Shown here piece by piece: positions 7,156-14,056 of a stretch of 56,965 nt of DNA (within the stretch, counting starts at the first letter, position 1; each line of letters begins with the position of its first letter). Below the pieces are notes generated by a model. It was given only the letters and a program-made list of their open reading frames with translations, was not told the DNA's origin and did not search any database. Source of the stretch: a virus; the IMG/VR virus record IMGVR_UViG_3300009506_000101, positions 1 through 56,965 of that record; one strand, written 5' to 3'. Both the position numbers and the translations under genes were made by a program.

Positions 7156-7340
7156 GACCCACCCGCCGCGCTCGCTCGTGCCTTTTTGAGCCAGCACGGG
7201 ACGTGCCCTTCGCGCAGTTTCTCGAGCCACGCCCGTGAGACTGAGCCGAGTCCGTCTGAATCGACTACCAACTCATCGCAGGCGCGCGCGACCACGCATT
7301 CGAATTCGGTCAATTCGTGCGTACCGACCATGCCACTCAC
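7152..7340 (-). CDS. Small soluble protein in the lysis cluster
   Basis: A 62-residue protein with an acidic first half (ELTEFECVVARACDELVVDS) and a basic, helical second half. No membrane segment. The GTG start at 7340 is in a GTGA overlap with the gene upstream, and its stop overlaps the lipoprotein start, so it is embedded in a fully coupled lysis/envelope cluster. Function unknown. Confidence 0.55.
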   Translation of the reverse strand: MSGMVGTHELTEFECVVARACDELVVDSDGLGSVSRAWLEKLREGHVPCWLKKARASAAGGS

Positions 7341-8107
7341 AGCTCACCTCCGTACGACCGCAGCGCCGACCATGCGCACTCGCGTGCCCAGCTGTCGCGG
7401 GCACCGTCGGCAATGTACTCCGTCACGATGGCGCCGGCAGCGCTCACGCCCGCCCCGATGGCCAACCCTACCTGCGCGTCCTTGCTTTCGACAGGCCAGG
7501 TTGCGACACCGCTCGCGCCACCCAGGAACGCCAGACCCTTCGAGGCACCGCCCAGCCATCGCTGCTCGTTGTCGAGCTGCTGGCAACGCTCTGACGGCGC
7601 TGGAGCGGCAGCACGCATCTGCGGATCGAGCCCGGCCAGCTTCGCCTCCTCGAGGGAGCCAGCGCAGCCGACGGCAAACAGAGCCAGGAGTACGATCGCA
7701 GCCGTCCCGGTCTTCCGCATAGCCTCCAGGATCTTGTCGGTCTCGGGCCGCGCCAGTCGTTCGAGCTGCTTGCGCTTCGCGCGCCCAGGACTCAGATGCT
7801 TGACGGCCGTGACGATTCCCAATGCCTCGAGCACGGCCTGGCCTGCAGCCTGCCACTCGGCTAGCGTCAGGACTTGGTCCGCGAGTCCAGCAGACAGCAC
7901 GGCACCGCCGGCGAGCGCGGAAGTCACGAGTAGCTGTCCGACTGTACCGACCAGCCCATACCTGCTCCAGGTCGTGATGTCCGTCCACTCCGGCAGCACG
8001 CCCCAGAGCGTGGCGCCGTCTGACCGCGAGAGCATCCGCAGGCAAAACAGCAGCACGACCACGGTGGCGGCCGCTACGGTTGGGTGAGCGTTGATGATGT
8101 CGATCAT
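7337..8107 (-). CDS. Multi-span membrane protein (holin candidate) with an internal lipoprotein start
   Basis: The 256-residue product has several membrane segments: TVAAATVVVLLFCLRML near residue 15, LVGTVGQLLVTSALAGGAVL near 55, TAAIVLLALFAVGCAG near 140, and VGLAIGAGVSAAGAIV near the C-terminus. From an in-frame ATG at 7720 (MRKTGTAAIVLLALFAVGCA), the rest reads as a free-standing lipoprotein of 127 residues, and GGAGG lies just before that ATG. The gene may thus make both a holin-like membrane protein and a lipoprotein, or be a fusion of the two. The ATG at 8107 overlaps the 8104 gene stop. Confidence 0.7.
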   Translation of the reverse strand: MIDIINAHPTVAAATVVVLLFCLRMLSRSDGATLWGVLPEWTDITTWSRYGLVGTVGQLLVTSALAGGAVLSAGLADQVLTLAEWQAAGQAVLEALGIVTAVKHLSPGRAKRKQLERLARPETDKILEAMRKTGTAAIVLLALFAVGCAGSLEEAKLAGLDPQMRAAAPAPSERCQQLDNEQRWLGGASKGLAFLGGASGVATWPVESKDAQVGLAIGAGVSAAGAIVTEYIADGARDSWARECAWSALRSYGGEL

Positions 8108-8412
8108 GGTTTCTCCTCGACGCACATCTCGTGCGGGCTATCGTCGTCGTACGCCAGGACGAGCCCCGCCACGGCGAGTCCTCCGCCTCCGAGCACGACT
8201 GCAGTCATGACGCGCTTTTCGCCACGGATTGCTCCGTCGCGGTTGGCTCCGATCGTGCCAGCAGCACTCGCCGCCAGCACGCCGACTGTACCCACGACCA
8301 TCCCGACGTGCCGCTGCTGAATGGTCGCTGGGTTGCACGGCTCGGGGCATTCGTACGGTACGGTCTGCGCTGCACAACATGTCAGGAATGCCGCTAGAAA
8401 CAGCCTGCACAT
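8104..8412 (-). CDS. Small Cys-rich membrane/lipoprotein
   Basis: The 102-residue protein has an N-terminal signal-like segment (MCRLFLAAFLTCCAA), Cys pairs (YECPEPCNP) and two membrane segments (VGMVVGTVGVLAASAAG; VMTAVVLGGGGLAVAGLVLA). It could be a second holin or pinholin partner, or an envelope protein. It is coupled to the 7337 gene by ATGA and follows the tailspike gene by four bases. Confidence 0.6.
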   Translation of the reverse strand: MCRLFLAAFLTCCAAQTVPYECPEPCNPATIQQRHVGMVVGTVGVLAASAAGTIGANRDGAIRGEKRVMTAVVLGGGGLAVAGLVLAYDDDSPHEMCVEEKP

Positions 8413-8416
8413 AACA

Positions 8417-10714
8417 TCACTCCGGGTAGTACCTCGTGATCTGATCTACTGTGCCATCGTAGGCCCCGGCACCTGTCGGCACCGAAATCCACTCGATCGG
8501 CCCCCCGTACTCCAACTGCATCGCATCAGGTACCGGCACTGGCGCGGTATACACAGGTGTCAGAGTCACTGGGTATGGGTCCGACCAATCGTCGAGCGTC
8601 TCCACCTCGCACCGCATTGCCCAAAATCCACCGAGACCGCCCAACACCTCCTCGGTGCGAAAGATCAAGATGTAGGCACCACCGCGTTTGAAAATACGCG
8701 CGAACCCAGCGTGCACCGTGCCCTCGTCCTCATTTTGGCGCCACTCACTGACCCAGGATGTCACACAATGAGTTTGCCAACCGGTCGATGTCTTATGTGT
8801 CACATAAAACTGTGTCTTGCCGTCATTCTCTAAATCGCACATATATGCCGCAATCGGACGCCCGTCGTCAGCAACGCACGCCGAGCACGTGACGACCGAC
8901 ATACCTTGGTGCACCGGGACTGCCTGCGCCAGCTCTGCAGTGGCCTTGGTGATCGGCAGAGAGTACGAAGACCCGTCGCTCGTGTGCCACGTCACCCAGT
9001 CATCGCTATAGGCGTACAGCACATCGTGGCGTTCTCCGAGGGTTTCACCTTCAGTCGTGTCGTTGAGCATCCAGAAAGCATGTACACGTCCTGTGTCCGG
9101 GTCTCGCCACGGAGCGAACAGGTAGGCACTCGACGGCTGCTCGGAACCATCCGCCCCATAGTACCACGGACTGCTCGTGTGGATCCGCGAGAACTCACCA
9201 GAGGCAGCGTCCTGACGATACCAGTGCGTGTTTCCGTTACCACTCGCACCGTTGCGAAACACGATGTGCACGTCACCGTCGGGCTGGTGATACGCTTGCG
9301 CGTACGTGCACGAGGATTCGGGACCATCGACAACGATTGGCGTCGACAGGACATCCTCGGCATCTAGCTCGATATCTCCTACCGATGCCCCCTGCAGCCA
9401 CACGTGCGGCTCATTGTGCCCACCGATCGACAAATGCGGAATTCCTCCGCACGTCCATACGCACAGGTTGTTGTGTGCGTCGGTTGTATTCGCGACATCG
9501 GTGACGTGCGTCGTCCACGCCTCGGAGCCGAGTGCGCGCTTGCCGAGTGCGGCGTAGTATCCTGCGGTCTCGTACCACGCGGCGTATTGGACAGCGTTGC
9601 CCACATCGGTCCAAAGTGTCGTGGCAAACCCGCCCACTGACAGCGCGTTGCCAGTGTAGACATCCGCGCCGGTGATCGTCCTGGTGCGAGTAGATGTCCA
9701 CTTCACGAGCTGTCGCACACGCTCGCGCAGGTCGCCCTCGATGACAGACGGATCCAACGCATCGTGGATCACGCAAAACAGATAATAGTCGCTCTGGGCG
9801 AGTTCATCGTAGTCGTCGGTATTGGCTCCGAGCACGCACCGCGTCGCCTCCGGTATATCCGACAGCACAGCCGACGACCCCGTGCTGGTCGGACTCTGTT
9901 CTACCCAGTTACGCCACAGGCGCAGACGGCCGTAGTTCTGGGTGTCCGGATCGGCGTCGATGAAAGTGCCGTCGAACCGGAGCACGAGGACCTCTAGCGT
10001 CTCCTCGCCGCTCGCTGGATAGGGCGAATATTCCCAGGAGACGAATCGCGACGGGCCGACAGATGCGTAGATTCTGTGCGTCGAAATGACACGGTTTAAC
10101 CGAAAGTCGTCCGTGCCTGAATCTTGCGCGTACCAGACATTGGAGACATCGGCAGCCGCTTGCAGCGTACGCGCCACAACGATCATCGTGAGCTGTGAGA
10201 CTCCACTTGTCACTGCTGTGGGCACCTCAAGCGCAGCCTGTGTGTCGACGCTTTTGCGGCACGACACGGCGGAATCAATGCCGTGTGTCACTCGCTCTGG
10301 GCCATGTCCATCGACGCACGGGACGAGATGGCGCGCATTGCCGGAGACATCGGACCACTGCGTGACAACAGCATCGGACAGGTTCAAATGCGTGTCACCG
10401 TAGCGCCCGCCGACGCACAGAATAGCCGGGCCGTACTCCGCCACGAGTGAGGCAGCAGGATCCGCTACCGTCACTGCGAGCGGAGGGGGCACGTGGTAGC
10501 CTCCGGCTGTCATTGCCACGCGAGCGTAGACCTGTTGAGAACCAACGCGAGACAGCGGAACCTCGGTGGTAAACTGCCAGTCAACCTGTGCACCGAAAAC
10601 GCGCCCGAACCACGCGCCACCGGCAAGAGGGTCGCCCCAGTACAGATCCGTGCGCTCCGCGCCGGATGGCGACGTGCCGGTAATCGTGATCTCTGCGCCT
10701 CCTGTCGCCATCAT
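8417..10714 (-). CDS. Tailspike with BNR_4-like propeller domain
   Basis: The ~765-residue protein has an N-terminal Ig-like region, a lectin/LamG-like central part (residues about 90-330, VTQWSDVSGNARHLV and onwards), and a C-terminal half resembling BNR_4 beta-propellers (ANTTDAHNNLCVW, GGIPHLSIGGHNEPHVW, YHQPDGDVHIVF, DPDTGRVHAFW). BNR_4 folds occur in polysaccharide lyases and sialidase-like proteins, so it may degrade host surface glycan. GACGGAGTC before tandem ATGs at 10714/10711 supports this start rather than the GTG at 10750. It directly follows the fibre gene at 10722. Confidence 0.72.
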   Translation of the reverse strand: MMATGGAEITITGTSPSGAERTDLYWGDPLAGGAWFGRVFGAQVDWQFTTEVPLSRVGSQQVYARVAMTAGGYHVPPPLAVTVADPAASLVAEYGPAILCVGGRYGDTHLNLSDAVVTQWSDVSGNARHLVPCVDGHGPERVTHGIDSAVSCRKSVDTQAALEVPTAVTSGVSQLTMIVVARTLQAAADVSNVWYAQDSGTDDFRLNRVISTHRIYASVGPSRFVSWEYSPYPASGEETLEVLVLRFDGTFIDADPDTQNYGRLRLWRNWVEQSPTSTGSSAVLSDIPEATRCVLGANTDDYDELAQSDYYLFCVIHDALDPSVIEGDLRERVRQLVKWTSTRTRTITGADVYTGNALSVGGFATTLWTDVGNAVQYAAWYETAGYYAALGKRALGSEAWTTHVTDVANTTDAHNNLCVWTCGGIPHLSIGGHNEPHVWLQGASVGDIELDAEDVLSTPIVVDGPESSCTYAQAYHQPDGDVHIVFRNGASGNGNTHWYRQDAASGEFSRIHTSSPWYYGADGSEQPSSAYLFAPWRDPDTGRVHAFWMLNDTTEGETLGERHDVLYAYSDDWVTWHTSDGSSYSLPITKATAELAQAVPVHQGMSVVTCSACVADDGRPIAAYMCDLENDGKTQFYVTHKTSTGWQTHCVTSWVSEWRQNEDEGTVHAGFARIFKRGGAYILIFRTEEVLGGLGGFWAMRCEVETLDDWSDPYPVTLTPVYTAPVPVPDAMQLEYGGPIEWISVPTGAGAYDGTVDQITRYYPE

Positions 10715-10721
10715 GACTCCG

Positions 10722-12077
10722 TCATAAAGGGATAGAGGCAGCGCAACCACCTCGTGCAGCTGAGATATTTGCCAGCGTCAGAATGTTGGTCCAACATTGC
10801 GCTGTCATGCCTGTTATGCGGAGTTTTGCGCTGAGCTGCCAGTCGCCCGCGTAGGCGCCATCATATCTAGCCAGCAGCGAGTATCCACGTATGTTGAATG
10901 TACCTGGAGAACCTGCGAGCACGGTCCCAGCCGCGTGTGTCCCGTCGGTGAGGTAGTACTCGATCGCGCTTGACGCGCCGTTGAATGTGCTTCGCGTGAT
11001 CGACCCCAGCGCAGTGGATCCGCTGTGCGCGCTGTCCACCGTGGCTGTGCCAGCAAATAGCGCAAGTGGTCCACCGTTACCATCGTAAACCATCGTGCAA
11101 TTCGCCGCGCTGATGGCACCGCCAACCGACCGATAAAAATTCACGGAGGAACCGTGGACCCCAACGTCGATCTCAGTGAACGGCTGCGACGTCACGAGGG
11201 CTGATAGTGGCGTCGTCGATAGCAGGTATGCAGATGAATTCCCGATGATTCCTTTGCGACCTCCGAGCTTCGTGATTGCTCCAATTGGAGGGCCAGAGCC
11301 ACCACCGGGTATCAGCACATCGGCAGCTGTGCCTCCGGTCTGCGGAGTAGCGCTCGTGCACAGGCCGCCTGATTCCGTGTAGTACCCGGTGCGGTCAAAA
11401 TCGTAGTGCAGTACGAGCGTTGACGTGTCTGCAGCAGCAGTAACAGCCGCATCCCATCCTGTCCAGATAGGGGCGCTCTGGCTCGCGAGCGCTGCTCCTC
11501 CGATCGACTTGCGGCGCACATACAGCGTGGCGCGCTCCGGCGACGCGATACCATCGGACCATGCTGGCGTGACATTGCCGCTGCCCGTGCCGCTGCTGAC
11601 AGTGATCTCGCCATTGGTCGTCGCGAAATCGCTCTGCCAGCTGGTCTCGTAAACTCCGTCATATCCGGTCAGAGACACGCTAGTAGCCGTGTCCGTGATG
11701 AACGTCGTGCCGGGTGCAGGCGACGAGAACGCGACGCCTGGAACAACTGTACACGCCAACGTCGCGAGCGCAGCGCTTCCGCCGACGGGGCGGACGTACA
11801 GAATGGTTTCTCCCAGGTCCCCGGCAATTGCTGTCGCGTTTAGGGACCAGGCACCTCCGCCGGGAATGACGCCGCTGGTCCCGCAAATGACAGAAAAGTC
11901 TGAGCGGAATGAGGCCTCGATCGTGAGACCCACAAGTCCCGACGACGTCCCCGAGACCGCAGTCGCGACACCGACCAAGAATTCTGTTGCAGGCGCTGGA
12001 GACGTGATCTCAGCGGCCACCCGCCGACTCGAACCGCCTGAAAACTTCGGCATACCGATACCTATCCCGATCCGCAT
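10722..12077 (-). CDS. Tail fibre with Ig-like repeats
   Basis: The 451-residue product begins with a Gly/Ile-rich peptide (MRIGIGIGMPKFSGGSS) often found at the start of phage fibres that dock on a baseplate. Two Ig-like repeats follow (SPAPATEFLVGVATAVSG... and SPAPGTTFITDTATSVSLTG..., each with a LYVR strand), then a lectin-like C-terminal region beginning LVLHYDFDRTGYYTESGG. It probably anchors or partners the tailspike encoded next. Ser, Thr, Gly and Ala dominate, as usual for fibres. Confidence 0.65.
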   Translation of the reverse strand: MRIGIGIGMPKFSGGSSRRVAAEITSPAPATEFLVGVATAVSGTSSGLVGLTIEASFRSDFSVICGTSGVIPGGGAWSLNATAIAGDLGETILYVRPVGGSAALATLACTVVPGVAFSSPAPGTTFITDTATSVSLTGYDGVYETSWQSDFATTNGEITVSSGTGSGNVTPAWSDGIASPERATLYVRRKSIGGAALASQSAPIWTGWDAAVTAAADTSTLVLHYDFDRTGYYTESGGLCTSATPQTGGTAADVLIPGGGSGPPIGAITKLGGRKGIIGNSSAYLLSTTPLSALVTSQPFTEIDVGVHGSSVNFYRSVGGAISAANCTMVYDGNGGPLALFAGTATVDSAHSGSTALGSITRSTFNGASSAIEYYLTDGTHAAGTVLAGSPGTFNIRGYSLLARYDGAYAGDWQLSAKLRITGMTAQCWTNILTLANISAARGGCAASIPL

Positions 12078-12084
12078 GGCGACC

Positions 12085-12510
12085 TCAGAGAGCCGGATCG
12101 ATTAGACGCCAATTGCGTTGCATCGCGACCGCCCAGCCGTCGAACTGGTCTTCCTCGCCTGGCGCCGTGTCCTCGAGTCCGTTCGGGCTCAGGATCAACA
12201 TCGCGAGCGCTGTAGACTGCTCGACACCATCGTTGGTCGTGAGCTTCAAGCGAATGAGGTACTTCCCCCATTCGTCCATCGTGAATTGAGGGGGCGTCCC
12301 GCCGTAGTACGTGAAGATGCCCGAGACATCGGTCCAGCCCGCCGGCACCGTGAATGCCGGAGGGTAGGCGTAGATCTCCCACGTCTCGGCAACGACGCCG
12401 GTCGTGGCATCGCGGTCCAGGTCGACGGTGTCGCCCGTCGACAGTCCCGTGATTCCGCCGTACTGAAACGCCCCCGAGTTGATCGATGCCTTGGGTGTTG
12501 CGGTCGTCAT
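12085..12510 (-). CDS. Virion Ig-fold (PKD-like) protein
   Basis: The 141-residue protein is mostly beta: GDTVDLDRDATTGVVAETWE, FTVPAGWTDVSGIFTYYGG and KYLIRLKLTTNDG look like a PKD/Ig-type fold, and the C-terminus (FDGWAVAMQRNWRLIDPAL) is aromatic. Such proteins often decorate fibres or tails. It lies at the head of the fibre/tailspike pair and just left of the + strand genes; its 5' end faces a + gene at 12531, so a bidirectional promoter may sit near 12511-12530. Confidence 0.6.
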   Translation of the reverse strand: MTTATPKASINSGAFQYGGITGLSTGDTVDLDRDATTGVVAETWEIYAYPPAFTVPAGWTDVSGIFTYYGGTPPQFTMDEWGKYLIRLKLTTNDGVEQSTALAMLILSPNGLEDTAPGEEDQFDGWAVAMQRNWRLIDPAL

Positions 12511-12530
12511 TGTCGTGCTATCCTCGTGTC

Positions 12531-12815
12531 GTGCTGGCGTTGCGGATTGCGGCGGAAGTGATCAGGCAGGGGTGGGGATGGCTGCCGGCGCCTGTGCTGT
12601 GTCGGGTCGTGCTGGCGGCATTCCGCCAGTGCGGTGGCCGCGGAATATGGCGGCAGTGCGGAGTATGCGGTCGTCTCGTGAGTCCAGAGGAGCACCGGAC
12701 CGCCATCATCCATCACGTCGGGGGTGGCATCATCTGGACGGAGCATCGGGAGCACCAACCGATGCGGTGCGGCCACACGCCCAAGCAGAGCTCCGTTGCC
12801 AGCAGACTAGTTTGA
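12531..12815 (+). CDS. Small zinc-finger-like protein (+ strand)
   Basis: A 94-residue frame starting GTG at 12531. A hydrophobic N-terminal helix (LALRIAAEVIRQGWGWLPAP) is followed by a Cys cluster (QCGGRGIWRQCGVCGRLVS) and HREHQPMRCGH, fitting a zinc ribbon or treble clef. It is the first of three + genes inside the minus fibre region. Evidence is only composition and the Cys pattern, so the call is tentative. Confidence 0.45.
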   Translation: MLALRIAAEVIRQGWGWLPAPVLCRVVLAAFRQCGGRGIWRQCGVCGRLVSPEEHRTAIIHHVGGGIIWTEHREHQPMRCGHTPKQSSVASRLV

Positions 12816-12848
12816 CCAGTCGGCCTCCGCGGGCTAGCTTTCTGAAGC

Positions 12849-13178
12849 ATGAGAACGATCATGCTGTCCTGGATGCTGATCGCTGCGGGGTGCGGAGGCT
12901 TCGATTCCGGAGACCTGCCTGACCTCGCTCCGATCGAATGGAAGGCAACGATTACCTGCGAGACATCCGTGCCGCTTGCCGTCGAGGAGCCGATTGACGT
13001 CACGGACGGCTGGTCATGCATGGCGCTCAAGCCGCGCGACCGGTACGCATGGATCCGCTGCTGGCGAGACGACGCTGAGTTCGAGGTCGCTGGGACGTGC
13101 GGGGTAGGCTCGACCAGCTCCATGGCCTACATTGACGAATGCAAGATCAAGCTCGACTGCTCTGGGGCGCCGCTCTGA
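12849..13178 (+). CDS. Lipoprotein (+ strand moron)
   Basis: The 109-residue product has a lipoprotein signal (MRTIMLSWMLIAAGCGG, lipidation at Cys15) and six further Cys (ITCETS, WSCMAL, IRCWRD, GTCGVG, DECKIK, LDCSG) that would suit an exported disulphide-bonded domain. A surface-located product on the strand opposite to the virion genes suggests a lysogenic-conversion or superinfection-exclusion moron. No family recognised. Confidence 0.7.
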   Translation: MRTIMLSWMLIAAGCGGFDSGDLPDLAPIEWKATITCETSVPLAVEEPIDVTDGWSCMALKPRDRYAWIRCWRDDAEFEVAGTCGVGSTSSMAYIDECKIKLDCSGAPL

Positions 13179-13193
13179 TAGGAGAAATATAGC

Positions 13194-13436
13194 ATGCAAA
13201 CAGCAACACTATCGATGCACGAAAGCAAACAAGGAACCTGTCTGAGCCTGTCGGTCGCGTGGTTCTGCGTCGACCACATCGCCTATCTGACGATGGCGGT
13301 CGACCCTGACAAGTCGGTCGCAAGCATGATCGTCGATGCGCGCGCCAGCATCGAGGCCGAGCGCAAGCGGTACCTAGAGGAGCTTCAGCATCCGGAGCAG
13401 CCAAGCGCTCCCGTGCTCATGACATCCGGTCAGTAG
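13194..13436 (+). CDS. Small hypothetical protein (+ strand)
   Basis: An 80-residue protein with a strong ribosome site (AGGAGAAATATAGC before the ATG at 13194). The first half has a Cys/aromatic strand region (GTCLSLSVAWFCVDHIAYL), the second is a charged helix (ASMIVDARASIEAERKRYLE). It follows the lipoprotein gene by 15 bases, so the two are probably co-transcribed. Its 3' end overlaps the converging glycosyltransferase gene. Confidence 0.6.
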   Translation: MQTATLSMHESKQGTCLSLSVAWFCVDHIAYLTMAVDPDKSVASMIVDARASIEAERKRYLEELQHPEQPSAPVLMTSGQ

Positions 13437-14056
13437 ACGGCTCTGCCGGCGTGCCCAACCACAACCTCGGTATGGCGCCACAGGTCCAGCCCCATCTCAC
13501 TAGCCCGCATGCTAAATGCGAAATCGTCTCGCGCGTACACCAGTTCTCCTGGTCGACTGATCTCGTTCCAGACTGTCTCGACCAGCCCGACGCCTTCGAC
13601 GCTGTATCTCTGCACGTCCCTATGGGCACACGCGAGTTTGACGGCCCGCCGCGTCAACAGCAGAAAACCACCCGCGACGGCTTTGCACCGAACGAGCTTT
13701 CCATCTTGTCCTAGAACCCCCAGGCCAGCGATCGACCCGCTCCCATCCTTCTGCCTGTGGGTAGCTGAGATCACGTCCTTGCCGGTCTCGAGCAGAGCCA
13801 GCAGGTTGTCGACATGCCAGCAGATGTCGCTGTCGATGAAAGCCAAGTGTGTAGCGTCGCTCAGGAGAAACTGGTGCGTGCGTATGTTACGCTCGTCCTC
13901 GATGTAGTGGCCAGAGAGCTGCTCCATAAAGGCGATGAGCGGGCGCCCTTCCGCGCCGTTGCAGTACGAGATCGCGGACTCTCTACCGTAGACGTATCCC
14001 CAGTCCGGATGTTGCCATCCCTTCGGCGTCACGACGCAGAATCGTGTTTGGCTCAC
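13430..14056 (-). CDS. GT-A type glycosyltransferase-like protein
   Basis: The 208-residue protein resembles compact phage glycosyltransferases of the GT2 fold. It has an N-terminal strand (RFCVVTPKGW), a metal-binding DxD-like site (LAFIDSDICWH near residue 85), a short acceptor loop (VAGGFLLLTRRAVKL) and a late Glu/Asp motif (YARDDFAFSMRASEMG). It would add sugar from a nucleotide donor. Coupled by GTGA (GTG at 14056, GAAGAGGG ahead) to the His-rich fibre, it may glycosylate a fibre or alter host surface sugars. Confidence 0.7.
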   Translation of the reverse strand: MSQTRFCVVTPKGWQHPDWGYVYGRESAISYCNGAEGRPLIAFMEQLSGHYIEDERNIRTHQFLLSDATHLAFIDSDICWHVDNLLALLETGKDVISATHRQKDGSGSIAGLGVLGQDGKLVRCKAVAGGFLLLTRRAVKLACAHRDVQRYSVEGVGLVETVWNEISRPGELVYARDDFAFSMRASEMGLDLWRHTEVVVGHAGRAVY

